From NCBI GenBank assembly GCA_033558025.1, contig JAUCEF010000008.1, positions 1 through 64,000 of the forward strand: a stretch of DNA of 64,000 bases, in the 5' to 3' direction. This document shows, in pieces, positions 1-11,138 of the stretch (position 1 is its first letter; each line of letters starts with the position of its first letter). Under the pieces are notes generated by a model that was not told where the DNA came from, did not search any database, and was given only the letters and a program-made list of their open reading frames with translations. Source of the DNA: Phytophthora sp. 'mugwort' (taxonomy: Eukaryota; Oomycota; Peronosporomycetes; Peronosporales; Peronosporaceae). A program made the position numbers and the translations under genes.

Positions 1-742
1 CCTAAACCCTAAACCCTAAACCCTAAACCCTAAACCCTAAACCCTAAACCCTAAACCCTAAACCCTAAACCCTAAACCTAAACCCTAAACCCTAAACCCT
101 AAACCCTAAACCCTAAACCCTAAACCCTAAACCCTAAACCCTAAACCCTAAACCCTAAACCCTAAACCCTAAACCCTAAACCCTAAACCCTAAACCCTAA
201 ACCCTAAACCCTAAACCCTAAACCCTAAACCCTAAACCCTAAACCCTAAACCCTAAACCCTAAACCCTAAACCCTAAACCCTAAACCCTAAACCCTAAAC
301 CCTAAACCCTAAACCCTAAACCCTAAACCCTAAACCCTAAACCCTAAACCCTAAACCCTAAACCCTAAACCCTAAACCCTAAACCCTAAACCCTAAACCC
401 TAAACCCTAAACCCTAAACCCTAAACCCTAAACCCTAAACCCTAAACCCTAAACCCTAAACCCTAAACCCTAAACCCTAAACCCTAAACCCTAAACCCTA
501 AACCCTAAACCCTAAACCCTAAACCCTAAACCCTAAACCCTAAACCCTAAACCCTAAACCCTAAACCCTAAACCCTAAACCCTAAACCCTAAACCCTAAA
601 CCCTAAACCCTAAACCCTAAACCCTAAACCCTAAACCCTAAACCCTAAACCCTAAACCCTAAACCCTAAACCCTAAACCCTAAACCCTAAACCCTAAACC
701 CTAAACCCTAAACCCTAAACCCTAAACCCTAAACCCTAAACC
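1..742. repeat. Telomeric repeat array (CCCTAAA)n
   Basis: About 106 head-to-tail copies of CCCTAAA run from base 1 to base 742, so the window starts at a chromosome end and the G-rich TTTAGGG strand points outward. One unit near base 75 is shortened by one C; the rest look uniform by eye. The array stops abruptly at 742 and is followed directly by retrotransposon-derived sequence, with no gradual decay of the repeat. The TTTAGGG motif is known from plants and several stramenopiles including Phytophthora; the neighbouring genes favour an oomycete. Confidence 0.98.
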
Positions 743-1090
743 AACCAGCACGACGCTATGGAACTCGAGACTTGAAATGAAGTTCTCGTAGCTGCTCTTG
801 TGAAACAAGAGCAGCTGGACCCCCAAGCGCTTCAGGTGTATGCTGCTCAGTTACGCAGATAATGTCAAAGAGTACCGTGTATTCGATATGGACGCCACCA
901 AGGTGAAGGTGACACGGTTGTACGGTTGTAGGAGCGTGAAGCTGAAGGTATATACGACACGCATGTGCCAGACCAAGGAACGATCGCCCACGTGGGTGAG
1001 GTGGTGGCACCATCAAGAGTGGAACGACAACCTGTCGTGCGATAGCCAATATGAAAGGGACATAATTTTTGCTCTCAAAAGGTCCTGATA
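743..1090 (+). pseudogene. Ty1/Copia polyprotein fragment (integrase-RT linker)
   Basis: The plus strand from about 836 reads YADNVKEYRVFDMDATKVKV, the segment found in Copia polyproteins just after the integrase, where the protein reads 'GY...KGYRV.D'. After a frameshift near 930 a second frame continues with GIYDTHVPDQGTIAHVGEVV. No catalytic motif remains and there is no LTR, so this is a short dead fragment abutting the telomere. A perfect 12-bp hairpin at 790-816 lies at its upstream edge. Family assignment rests on the linker motif only. Confidence 0.55.
790..816. repeat. Perfect 12-bp inverted repeat with 3-nt loop
   Basis: AGCTGCTCTTGT, loop GAA, then ACAAGAGCAGCT. The arms match perfectly. 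It lies 48 bases from the end of the telomere array. It may be a remnant of a transposon end or a structure linked to the breakpoint; the sequence alone does not decide. Confidence 0.8.
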
Positions 1091-1153
1091 GCGAAATATG
1101 TAAAGGTGCATCATGTTGTGAATATAAAGAATCAATATTTTGCCTATATGGAT

Positions 1154-3267
1154 TTATCCAACTATCAGGGTAAAAGAAACATAAAGACGTTCCATCCCGG
1201 CAGTAGATGTACATCGCACGCGACCCCGGCGGAGTACACCAAGGCCCAAAGGGATCACGTCACCCGTTCCCTTCATCGTCATACTCCGCTTTTCCAAGTC
1301 TATGACGGCTCGGAACACCCTCAGCGTATCCGTTCCGAGAATAGCGTCCTCGTGAAGTCGAGCGGCCACCACGAACGGCAACGTCTTCTCGAGTATCCCC
1401 ATACCTACTGGCAAATCGATCACCCCGTGAACTCGGATCGGGTGGCCCGAAGCACTATCGAGGCTACCCGTATACGGACGCAGTGGTTAGGCTGCACGCC
1501 CCAGTCGCTTCAGAATCCCGCTAATCATGGGACTTGCAATTTCCCAGTATCAGCGTGACTACGAACGGCAACGTCTTCTCGAGTATCCCCATACCTACTG
1601 GCAAATCGATCACCCCGTGAACTCGGATCGGGTGGCCCGAAGCACTATCGAGGCTACCCGTATACGGACGCAGTGGTTAGGCTGCACGCCCCAGTCGCTT
1701 CAGAATCCCGCTAATCATGGGACTTGCAATTTCCCAGTATCAGCGTGAGTCTAGGCAGGGCAACAATCAAGGAAACCATCCGAAAGAGCTTCATCGGCCC
1801 CGACACGGCTGATGACGCGCTTTCGTCCGGATCCCACAGGTTGTGAGCCCTCACTTCCGTCATCGAGCGATACCAGTTCACGAAGGCCTGGCGTCAAGCT
1901 TCGACGCGAAACCTTCGTCGGGTGTATCGCGTAAACGAAGGGAGTCTCATCTTCGGAGCCACTTCCTGGCACCGAGAATGCCACCTTATTCGTCGCCTTC
2001 GGGCTAGGCTCTGCCAACCCGTCCGTGGTTTTGCCGGTCGCGCAGTGACCACGAGAGCGTATTTTCTCCCTGATACAATCCGCGTTCTTATTGTAGTAGC
2101 TCACGGCTCAGTCAACTACGGACTCACGGCGAGTGGTGCTTCCAATGTCATCGCCCGTTCCGAGTAGGCGGGATAACCGTTCTTCGAGGCTTAATGTCAG
2201 CTCCTCTGTTTGGTCCCGTTCAGGAAATACTTCCTCATCAGGGCCATCGGCATCCGCCGCCGTACCCGTCACGGTGACTTTACTCCCGGCCTTGCTCTCG
2301 TCACCCTTCAGCAGCTCGTACACTCGTCGTCAAGCGACAGTGCGATCAAGAGACGATACGAAGACCACGACTCGAGCTTTGCACGTTCTTGTTCGATCTC
2401 GTCCAGCTTCACGCCGACGTTCTTTAGAACCTCAGCTTCACTCCGGGTCGTCGTTCTCACACTGCGCGTGTCGCTCCGGACAACATCAGCATCCGCCTCA
2501 TTCCCTTCCACAGTTAGCGTCTCTTGGCACCAGTTCAACCAATACTCCGATGTAGACAGGACGCCCGGCGACACGTTTTTGGTCTGCTGCAATACTTCCA
2601 CCGGAACCCCTAAAATCAAGCTTATTTCCCTGTGCGTCTGCTTCTTCTGCCTTTGCGATATCTTGCACCTTTCTCTGAATCTCCACTTCGTCCAGCGGGA
2701 CAGCCGTTCCTCCAACTACTTCTTGTACTCCTCGGACACGTCATTCGCTAACGTATACATTCCTTGTTCGATCATACTCAGCTCATTTTCCTTGAACACA
2801 CGCCCATAGCGACTAGGGGACTCCCTTCCCGCAGTATCTTGACTTTGTCGTTCCTTCCGCTCTTCTTCTGGACATCTTTTCTCTTCGAAGGCCTTCTCCT
2901 GGGTACTCGAACCGTCGAGACCCGTTCCTTCTGAGCGCACTCAGCATCTTCTTTCCAGTCTTGGAACGCTTATTCTTCGAGATCCTTCTGAATTGTCGTC
3001 TTCAGCGTCGCCGCGTTCCCGTTGCCATTGTCACCGCAGGGTTTCCCGTGCACCCTTGATGTTTTTCCCCATTTCACTGACCTTCATGACAGCGTCTCGT
3101 AATAACTGACGCCGCATTTCGCAGTCCTCCTTTGCTTCGACCATAATTCCATCCACTCTTACGTCCACCGTGTCACGTTTGGGCGGTACGTTCTCGCTCA
3201 CCGTGAGACCCGCATTGCCCAGCTCGAGAGCTCTTGACCGTACGGCAGACTCCGCCACCACCACCAC
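1154..3267 (-). pseudogene. Ty3/Gypsy gag-protease remnant
   Basis: Read on the minus strand, 3267 to about 1770 carries charged, low-complexity gag-like protein in several frames, with no intact reading frame. From 1423 to 1154 a retropepsin-like segment is recognisable: VIDLPVGMG, then HEDAILGTDTLRVFRAVIDL and a final VIPLG, the flap and second half of Ty3/Gypsy aspartic protease. The catalytic DSGA triplet region is destroyed. The protease region is further disrupted by a 190-bp tandem duplication. The reverse transcriptase expected downstream (below 1154) is absent, replaced by Copia-derived and telomeric DNA, so the element was cut on its 3' side. Confidence 0.55.
1371..1750. repeat. Two-copy 190-bp tandem duplication
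   Basis: Bases 1371-1560 and 1561-1750 are the same 190-bp segment in direct tandem; by eye they are identical except at the second-last base (C at 1559, G at 1749). The unit lies inside the Gypsy protease remnant. Near identity implies a recent event, much later than the decay of the surrounding element, or an assembly artefact. Confidence 0.9.
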
Positions 3268-3539
3268 TCCTTCACCCCGTTCAGTGTCGCCTAATAGGCA
3301 AGAGGAAGGAGCGGCACTTCCTTCTCCTCCCTCCTGCCCTCTTCATTGCTGGCTCAGCGTCCTTCCGGTGGACGCTGCCGGTGACCTTGCCGCGTTCTTG
3401 ATCAAGTCAAGGCCTGAATGACGGTGACAGTATACAGCGAATGGGTCCGCGAGTTTGACAGCGAGATGAAGTAAGCCGGGAGATATATACTTCTCCTACA
3501 CCTTTGCCCGGCCTACGTGTGCTAATCCGCAGTCAAGTC

Positions 3540-5990
3540 GTCTGAGTTTAGATTGGGTGAGCCCAAGGAACCCCAACCAAGAAGAACAACTCTGGTTTGG
3601 CATTCAATATTGTCTTATCCTCTCACTCGAAGTTGACATCGATGTACACCTACGCATAAACTTACTCGACGGTTTACATGTCCTCGAAGTGAATCGCAGC
3701 GTTGACGAAATTGGCCGCGTGAAGCTCCATCTTCTTGTCCATGTGTTGCGCGATAGCAAAGCTGCATGCGTGCTCTCGTCTTCAAGATCGGCTCCCCGTT
3801 GATGGCGAACACGGTCCTGTCACTTATCATCAATTCGAATTTTGGAGAGACTACTCGTACTACAAACGCTAAATTGGCACGCTGGGCGATGGAACTATCG
3901 CAGCTGCAATTTAAGCACCGTCTCGGAACGCTGATAGGTCACGCGGACGGGCTGTCTCGAGTAATGTAGAAACTGACAATAGGAACCGTAAGCTCGGCGG
4001 AGCTGTTGAACCCCGTGTTGAATGAGACCACTGCCAGGAAGGCCCATCAGGCGACGATGGCTCGAGTAACGCACCGGCCCAGGAAAATGGAAAAGCTCGC
4101 TTCATAGTTTGGGAGCCGACGGAGGTTGAAGGCGAAGGCGAGAAAGATGATGTGGAAGGAACGCCGAGAGACACGTGACCGCATGATAGAGAGCTCAGTC
4201 AAGAAGACGAAGAAGAGGGTGAGGTGTGGAGGTGCCCCACCGACCGTTCCGTCCCCCTTAGACGAGTTCGGTCTTGACGGCGAGATGTTCGTGGAAGGGC
4301 AGGCTCTCACGCCATGGATAAGAGCTCTCATGGCCTTCCTACAAGATGGAACGTTGGCACTCGACCCTCAGCTACGAGTGCAAGTGCTGAAGCTGGCTCC
4401 GCGTCATAAATGGAGTGCTGATGCGACGCGTGTACCTGTGGGCTGGAGCAAGGCCCGCGCGTACGATCACCGTTCCTGTGATACCGGTCCCTTTCTTCGA
4501 GACCGTGCTGATCCGCTGTCATATGGACGTGTTTGCGGCTCACTTCGGGAAAACTAAGACTGCTGATAAGGAAAGGCGGCATGCCTACTGGCACGGGTGG
4601 AAGAAGGATGTGGCTGAATTTGTCCGCGCGTGTCGACTTGGGCGGTGGAAAGGGGCATTGACCCTGGCGAGCTGGATTGATGCAGCGAATGCCGGTGTAT
4701 GATTTGTCGGGGCCGTTATCCTTGCTAGTGGTGGATGCAATTGCAATTGGGCCCGTTGTCACTACGGAGGGTGGCAATAAGTTCATATTATTGGTTCGCA
4801 GACTACTTCACGAGATGGTTAGAGGCGTTCACGGTGCTCGCCATGGACACTGTCACTTTCATGGAGGCTGATTGACGGGGCCATCAATAGCCACGGTGTA
4901 CCAGAATGCCTACGGAGCGATAATGGCTCAAACTTCACATCGGATCTGGCACGTTCGGTGTATAAGACGCTTGGAATCAAGAAGTTGACCAGCGCTGCAT
5001 ACCACCCTCAAACTCCGAGGATTAGCCAAACGCTTTAACGGAACACTCCTCGGGATGCTGAAATGTTCGTGCACGAATCGCAGCCAGACTGCGATGTGTA
5101 TTGCCCCGAGTCCTGCTTGCCTACCGAACGTCCTACCATGAGACGTTGGACGATTCTCCGTTCTTCAGCCTGTATTGGCGAGACCCGAAGTTGCTATTGG
5201 ATTTGGCGTTCCTTAAATTGGACAAGGACTGGAAGAGCAATGAGGTGGCCATCTACAGGAGAAAGTTGTACGAATCGTTAAGGAACTCTCGTCGACTGGT
5301 CAAGCGACAGTTGATCAAGGCTCAAGACCTCCACGAGAAACGGCTGGGGGGGGAAGCAACGAGTGGAGTATGTAGACGGAAACGCCGTTTGAGTGTAGCA
5401 GTACTTCAGGGCGAAGCGAGGGGAAAGAGGACGAAGAAGTTGGCGTTCTCTTGGCACTGCCCTTACTGGGTCGTTTTTCAAGTCGGGGAGAACGCTTACC
5501 GGATTGCTATACCGACCTACCCCAATCGAGTAGTCACGGTAAATGTCAACCGGCTCGGCTGATGAAGTTCAAGGGTCGCTGGAGTCGACCGTATGCGGAT
5601 AAAGTTCCTGAGGGCATCGCGGTTGACGCTACGGACGATGGACCTTTAGGAACGGGTGGCCTGCCTTCGACAAGCTTCGCGGAACATCACTCAATCGGAG
5701 GGGAAGAGACAGCGTTCTCAGGGGTGAGTTCGCCGATCATGGATACAGTGGCAAAAAGGATTGATAGACGGCAAGCAGAGTATTTGGTGCTAACGGCAAC
5801 GCTTGGAAACGTTTTGGCTGCCGCGCCTTGATTTGGCACCTGATTACGTCGCCCTGATACGACGTTCGAGAACGCCGACCGAAAGAAGTGGAATTTACCG
5901 GAGTTGCGTCGTGGTGCGCGTTAAATGGAGGTGAGCGCCACGGTCGACGAGGATGAACTCTCGTTCTAGGGACGAATCGCCTGTGAGCGT
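3540..5990 (+). pseudogene. Ty3/Gypsy RNase H-integrase remnant
   Basis: The plus strand keeps the order of a Ty3/Gypsy pol 3' half. The end of RNase H is at 3766-3969 (RWAMELSQLQFKHRLG...HADGLSRV). The integrase zinc-binding HHCC region is near 4500-4650 (CHMDVFAAHF..YWHGWKKDV). The integrase core starts near 4700 (LLVVDAIGPV-type) and continues at 4900-5040 (SHGVPECLRSDNGSNFTSDL). The integrase C-terminal part is at 5101-5562 (LLAYRTSYHETLDDSPFFSL). A tail to about 5830-5990 contains ETFWLPRLDLAPDYVALI-like sequence in a shifted frame. At least five frameshifts or stops interrupt it. No RT catalytic motif is visible upstream and no LTR pair was found, so it is a 5'-truncated dead copy. Confidence 0.75.
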
Positions 5991-6216
5991 TCATCAAGGG
6001 TGTGTGTGGATGGTGATATGACGAGGTCTGTGGTGAATAATCGAGATTGTGGATTTTGCATTTAGTTTGAATTTTAAAAATGGTGGATTGGATGCACGCG
6101 AGTTCGCGTTTCTCAGCAATGATTAAAGTCGGAAGTACAAGGAAGGAACGGGAACAAGGTGAAAAGGAGAACGCGTAATGTAAAATTAAAGGACGGATGA
6201 CTAGCCCCTCGACTAA

Positions 6217-7260
6217 GTGTCGTCGCCGGAGGTCCCCTCATCAAGACGCTCGAATACTGCGGTAGCCAAAGTCGTCTATGTGGGCTGGGTCCAAGGCGTA
6301 CTCGCAGACGAATTCGAAGCGGGTCTTGTCCTGACGGAAAATGGTGGTCAAGTCTTCAGCGAGAGGCCCGTCATAGTTCGATGCGTCGGCCCCGCCTTTG
6401 CCAGGCTGGCTCCTCTATCCAGAAGAGGTCTTCATGACCTTTTCATTGTTCCAACTTACTGTAGAAGCCGAAGGTCTCGATGCACAGGCCTACGAATTGG
6501 AGCCACGCCTGAATGGCACGCAGCTTGTGATTTCGGCGGGCAGAAGTGTCAGCGACGTCGTGAAGAGGAGCGCGGAACGCCCAATCCCATAACGTTCGGG
6601 GATGGGTCATCCAGAAACGTCAATGGGCGTGGTAGAGGTCTTCATATTGGGTGGGATCGTACCACAGGCGACGTCCAGGGGAACGCCAGCCGCCATGGCT
6701 TCTTGCTCTGTTGCTCGGCGCGACGAAGGAAATCGGCGATGGCTTCACGCACTTCGAGCGGATCACGTCGGCGAGGACGGCAACCGAAGATGGAGATGAG
6801 GGACCAGAAAGCGCTGGAACGCGACTGGCAGTGCGGCGTTTCTTCGGCGCCGGCAATGACTTCGCTGGGCCCTTCGATGTTGAGGCTGCCCGCTTGGAGG
6901 AGAGGCGACCTTTACCTTTGGACGACTTGACCGGTGGAACTCCGACGGCCGACGAAGCGGGTGATTCAGGGAGCAACAGGACCGTGCCGGTAAGGTCGAC
7001 GTCCGTTTTCCCTCCGATGATAGAGCGAGCGAGCTCGTCGAGCTGCTCGACGCCGGATGCCAAACCGTTTATTGTGATCAGGGCCCGCAGCTGTGCACAG
7101 AACGCTTCTTGAGTTGTGCGGATCGACTTCGGCAGGGTCCTACTGGCTTCGCTTTAGCAGGTCATCGAGGAAGGCCCCGAAGTCTCCGATTTCGGTGGCC
7201 GTATACGTCTTGCCCATAACGACGAAGGAGCGTGACGACTTGTGTGGGATAACTGCCGAT
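6217..7260 (-). pseudogene. Gag-like remnant, oomycete Ty3/Gypsy type
   Basis: The minus strand between 7260 and 6217 reads as one decayed protein spread over frames. It starts around FVVMGKTYTATEIGDFGAFL near 7200, continues as RSIIGGKTDVDLTGTVLLLP (7040-6980), passes through a Lys/Ser/Pro-rich basic stretch (6960-6800) and ends with YDPTQYEDLYHAH near 6650 and a tail to about 6217. The layout resembles the gag region of oomycete Gypsy elements, but I recognise no zinc knuckle, so the call is by general likeness. Stops and shifts make it non-functional. Confidence 0.4.
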
Positions 7261-8120
7261 TAGCGAATGAGGAAAGCGGGATGCGGGAGACGCTCGACAG
7301 ACCACTGGTGGTAATGGACTACGAGCGTTCTGCAGAAAGTTCGGCTGTTGAAGGGGCTTGGGATGTCGCGTCTGGGAACGGGCTGTATTGACAGCCCGCG
7401 ACCCCAGTTGAACTGACAGAACGGCGGGTTGCCCATTCGGCGCCCGGCTCCAAGGACGAGAAGGGGAAGCGTGGTCACCATGATTGCTTGGGAGGAGGCG
7501 TTGACGTTTCTCGTCAACGGCAACATCTTCAACGCTTCGGAAAATGTTCCTCCGGCAGTGTGGTGCGTTTTAAGTGTGGCCCGATTTACTGCACCGCTGC
7601 GAATATTGAGCTAGTCTTACTGACGAGTATGCAAGTAACAAAGTCGAAATATAAGACTCAACTTGTTATTCACCGGGTAAATTCACGACTGACTAACTCA
7701 AACCTGGCTGTGAAGCCCAGAGAACCGCTCTCTCAGCTCTGGAATCCGCACGACATCCTTCGCGACCTTGGTACACCCGTCCTCATCCCATGGGTCAGAA
7801 ACTTATCACCCCTCCGACCGTTCCATCCACACAGCCTTGGCCGCCGTCCGCACTTACCTTCGTGACCTCCGTCCTCGCAGCTCGGCCGCTTCTTCACAAA
7901 TGGTCCACAGTCCCTCCTATCTGGGAACAGGGACGAGCCGCAAACCATTGCCCAACCCGACCCGGGTTGACGGTATACTGAAGGCACGTGTAGACCAGGC
8001 CCGGATCGCCTAACCGTTAAGCTCACCCCCCGGCCAATGGGTGTCGACCAGTTCTTCAAACGTGGACCGTCGCGCAAGTCATGGCCCACCCGACCCGGAC
8101 GGTAACCACCGTCTGGACTC

Positions 8121-8210
8121 GGGACAGGGCATGCGCACCCGCATTGAGATGAAAGGCCAGGCCACGGGACAGGGCATGTGCGCCCGCATTGAGATGAAGG
8201 GCCGGGCCAC
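8121..8210. repeat. 45-bp tandem direct repeat, two copies
   Basis: GGGACAGGGCATG... is repeated with period 45, an in-frame multiple of three (15 codons). The copies differ at a few positions. It lies within repeat-derived sequence with no recognised gene. Confidence 0.75.
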
Positions 8211-8960
8211 TGTGGCTCGGCTAACGGGTCCTCGAGTCGTAAGGAGGTCGTTCTGGCGCAAGACTCACGGCCAGAGAAACTGCGGCCACGACCGCATAAG
8301 AAGATTGAGAGTACCCGCGCTGAGACCGTTCCCGAAGAAGTCGAGGTTGGCCAGGGACGACCAACGGAGTTGGGGGGAGAGTTGTCACGGTCCGCCTAGG
8401 ATAACCGGTTGACACTCCTCATGGACTGCCTGAGCCGCGCGTGTGCAGAGGCGACCCGCTATCGGGCCGCGGAATGTCTTCAGAAGGAGGAGTGAACCAA
8501 GCTTGACGAGACCAGTGCTGGCGTTCCCACAATGGAACGTCTGGACCGTGACGAAGGAACTCTTGTACGTGGGGTGGGGGGGGTAACTATGGAGAAGGGG
8601 TGTATGTGTGGGCGCTTTGAAGGACGCTCGGAAACGCAAACTGAAGACCGGTGTGGCGTGCCGGCACGCCTCGAAGAAGACAGTCATGAAGCTATCTCGT
8701 TGAACAGAATCAACCAAGAAACCAAAAGCCGTTCTCTCTTTCCTACAAATCACTCGTCTAGGTCGAAGATACTCACGACACCGACGAGGATAGACCGCGC
8801 CAGAACCACTCAATATGATAACATCTAGGATACTTTATAGGTGACATATAGTTAGTATGTAGACGCATTTAAAAGGAATCACCTATAAATATATTCAGTT
8901 TATATCTAGCTCTTTCGGTAACAGCCACCTCAGACCAGGAACTCGTGAACTGCCGCTCAC

Positions 8961-9009
8961 GGAGAGTTTGTACACTCTCCGGAAGTCACACTTTCTGTGC
9001 GCAAAGTGT
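8961..9009. repeat. Two adjacent perfect stem-loops
   Basis: GGAGAGT-ttgtac-ACTCTCC at 8961-8980 is followed 7 bases later by ACACTTT-(8 nt)-AAAGTGT at 8988-9009. Both have perfect 7-bp stems. They lie about 200 bases upstream of the ankyrin-like gene. They could be part of a decayed LTR or an RNA structure. Confidence 0.6.
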
Positions 9010-9176
9010 TGTGTGCCCCGTCATATGTATACAGGATACGGATCGATACACCTTACATTACGAATCATTTCGAAAGTAGGGTACGTTAATACTATCTTTG
9101 TAGTCCTTTGGTAGTATTGCGGGCTCTACTCAAAATTTCCGATTTCCAATTATTTTAAAATAACAGACCCGAAACA

Positions 9177-9185
9177 CAATTTCCC
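9177..9185 (+). promoter_or_regulatory. FPR-like core promoter motif
   Basis: CAATTTCCC fits the oomycete flanking-promoter-region consensus CAWTTTNYY and lies 21 bases before the ATG at 9207. It supports that start codon. This is a short motif, so a chance match is possible. Confidence 0.35.
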
Positions 9186-9206
9186 CAAATTTGCAATCAC
9201 AGACTT

Positions 9207-11138
9207 ATGGTTCCGGAAGTTGCCACAAGCGTGCCTCCCTTCGAGTCCGCCGCCGTGGTGCTGCGCAACAGTCCGTCTCTAGGTGCTCTGCCCCATGTTG
9301 TCTCCTCCGTCTCGCAATGCTTGGACTGTACCGTGGAGATCCCACTCGCTCGAGCCTGCTCGTTCGGCTCGTTGCGGCTTCTGCGTCGTATCTGGGACAT
9401 CAGTGAAGAATTAGCAGTGTTCACCTCCGGTGACCATTGTCGTCGTCGTCGTCATCTATGCTGGTCCCCGTTGCAGTTCTTGCGAACTGACCGCCACTAT
9501 CATAACGCGCAATTATCTCAGGGGGTCGTTGAAGCCGTGCGTCGTCGGGATTTGAACATGGTCCGGTGGCTGTTCGACCACTTCTCAGGCTGTGTGGTGG
9601 CTGTACAGGCCGTTGAAGCTGCTGCCGCTGCCGGTGATAAACGTATTTTGCAATTCTTCTTGGACAGCGAACTTGTCGCTCAAAATGCTCAAGAAGCTGG
9701 AGGAGCCAACAGCAACCAAGTTCAATGGGGTAGCGCAGACCTGGCGGCTGCAGTGGAGAAAGGTCACGCAGACATTGTGCGATGGATGTTCGAGCACAAG
9801 GGCGGTGTGGAACGAGACTGGGGGCGCTTTATGTCCTCTCTTGTTCGTGGAGGAGACCTCGAGTTGCTGCAGTGGTTGCTGCACCGCGGTTACGCAGAGC
9901 GCCAATTGGCGCCGCCTACGATGGATGACGCGGCGTGGGGTGGGCATTTAGATATGTTGCAGTGGCTATATCACCACGGATATGTTCACCATGCCAGTTT
10001 TGCTTTAGAACATGCCGCTCGCAAAGGTTACTTAGCGATTGTGGAGTGGTTGGTGCGCTACCACCCAGTCGGCAATGCAAGTCGAGCATTGGATGCTGCT
10101 GCGAGGGAAAACCATTTGCATGTAGTCCGCTGGCTGCTGGAGCATAATCTTGGCCGTGCTGCAAAATCTGGTATGCACCAGGCTGCAATTCGAGGATATC
10201 TCGGCGTGGCTCAATATCTCCACGAGCAGGGTTTCGATGGTTTAGCCAGTGTTTCATGTGGAACTATGCTTCGTGCGGCGGGTCGGGGCTTTCTTGATGT
10301 CGTCCAGTGGCTGAATGACGAATTCTCCGGTGAAGCGCAAATGCATCTGTACAGGGACTTGCGTCCGTACTCGTTGACTCTACTCGCCGATGAACCAAGC
10401 ACTGCGATAGATGCAGCCGCGAAAGGTGGATATTTGGAGGTGTTGAAGTATATACAGCGTGTCGACGATCGTATGGCTCAAGAAGGATTTGAAGGAAGCC
10501 GGCCCACATGCACACATGCTGCGATGGATGGTGCTGCTGCGGGAGGTCATTTGGAGGTTATCGAGTGGCTTAGTGCGCACCGATCGGTTGGCTGCACGAC
10601 TGCTGCAATGGACAGCGCTGCGGTAAACGGGCACCTGGAAATGGTCAAATGGCTTCACGAGCATCGCACGGAGGGCTGTACAACCGCCGCTATGGATGGA
10701 GCGGCAAGAAATGGTCACCTGGATGTCGTGAAATGGCTTCATGAATATCGCTGTGAAGGATGCACCGCTGCGGCGATGGATGGAGCCGCGGGATCTGGTG
10801 CGTTTGAAGTGCTGCAATGGTTGCATCACAATCGCACAGAAGGGTGCTCGGTTGAGGCGATGAACAATGCAGCAGGTGCAGGATTGTTGAAGATAGTTCA
10901 GTGGCTTGATCGCTATCGCCCCGAAGGCTGCACGACTAAAGCGATGGATGCGGCTGCGTCAGGAGGTCATTTCGAGGTGCTGCTGTTTTTGCGATCGCAG
11001 CGCACAGAGGGCTGTAGCCGCGATGCAGCGTTTGAAGCGCAGCGTAAAAAGCACGTAGATATTTTGACCTGGCTCCATGAGCTCTACCCGGACGCGCCAG
11101 CGCCTCAACGCCAGGTAAGAATACGCCAACAGGCTTAG
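9207..11138 (+). CDS. Ankyrin-like repeat protein, copy 1
   Basis: A single uninterrupted frame of 643 codons. Residues 1-95 form a family-specific N-terminal cap (VEIPLARACSFGSLRLLRRIWD) shared with the genes at 11431 and 54879. The rest is a long tandem of helical repeats. In the second half the unit is very regular at 28 residues, with consensus CTTAAMDGAA.NGHL.VVKWLHE.R.EG. That is shorter than the classical 33-residue ankyrin unit: the inner GHLxVVKWL helix is kept and the TPLH hairpin is lost. The protein should be an elongated solenoid for protein binding; no enzyme domain, signal peptide or membrane segment is seen. The start at 9207 is the first ATG after an FPR-like motif. It is followed 293 bases downstream by a tandem paralogue. 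Its partner is unknown. Confidence 0.9.
   Translation: MVPEVATSVPPFESAAVVLRNSPSLGALPHVVSSVSQCLDCTVEIPLARACSFGSLRLLRRIWDISEELAVFTSGDHCRRRRHLCWSPLQFLRTDRHYHNAQLSQGVVEAVRRRDLNMVRWLFDHFSGCVVAVQAVEAAAAAGDKRILQFFLDSELVAQNAQEAGGANSNQVQWGSADLAAAVEKGHADIVRWMFEHKGGVERDWGRFMSSLVRGGDLELLQWLLHRGYAERQLAPPTMDDAAWGGHLDMLQWLYHHGYVHHASFALEHAARKGYLAIVEWLVRYHPVGNASRALDAAARENHLHVVRWLLEHNLGRAAKSGMHQAAIRGYLGVAQYLHEQGFDGLASVSCGTMLRAAGRGFLDVVQWLNDEFSGEAQMHLYRDLRPYSLTLLADEPSTAIDAAAKGGYLEVLKYIQRVDDRMAQEGFEGSRPTCTHAAMDGAAAGGHLEVIEWLSAHRSVGCTTAAMDSAAVNGHLEMVKWLHEHRTEGCTTAAMDGAARNGHLDVVKWLHEYRCEGCTAAAMDGAAGSGAFEVLQWLHHNRTEGCSVEAMNNAAGAGLLKIVQWLDRYRPEGCTTKAMDAAASGGHFEVLLFLRSQRTEGCSRDAAFEAQRKKHVDILTWLHELYPDAPAPQRQVRIRQQA

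Larger units (their letters stand above)
7261..9190. other. Gene-poor repeat-derived stretch
   Basis: No convincing gene is seen. Short open frames on both strands lack recognisable motifs. Visible structure: a 45-bp tandem duplication (8121-8165 and 8166-8210), a 9-bp inverted repeat TATAGGTGA/TCACCTATA (8836-8887) and two adjacent hairpins at 8961-8980 and 8988-9009. Composition changes from GC-rich to AT-rich at about 8820, which may be the edge of a solo LTR or of the intergenic region upstream of the ankyrin gene. Confidence 0.5.

Noticed and set aside
756..1214. Long minus-strand open frame of 152 codons next to the telomere
   Set aside because: It runs opposite to a recognisable Copia linker and has no motif of its own; probably a shadow frame.
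2133..2809. Overlapping Ser/Thr-rich plus-strand frames
   Set aside because: Composition is that of the reverse strand of a charged gag-like protein; no domain, and several frames overlap each other.
8041..8412. Plus-strand frame with a 15-residue internal repeat
   Set aside because: The repeat is a simple 45-bp DNA duplication, and no homologous domain or promoter is seen.
9585..10829. Several minus-strand frames of 60-150 codons opposite ankyrin copy 1
   Set aside because: They mirror the repeat structure of the real gene and have no independent support.
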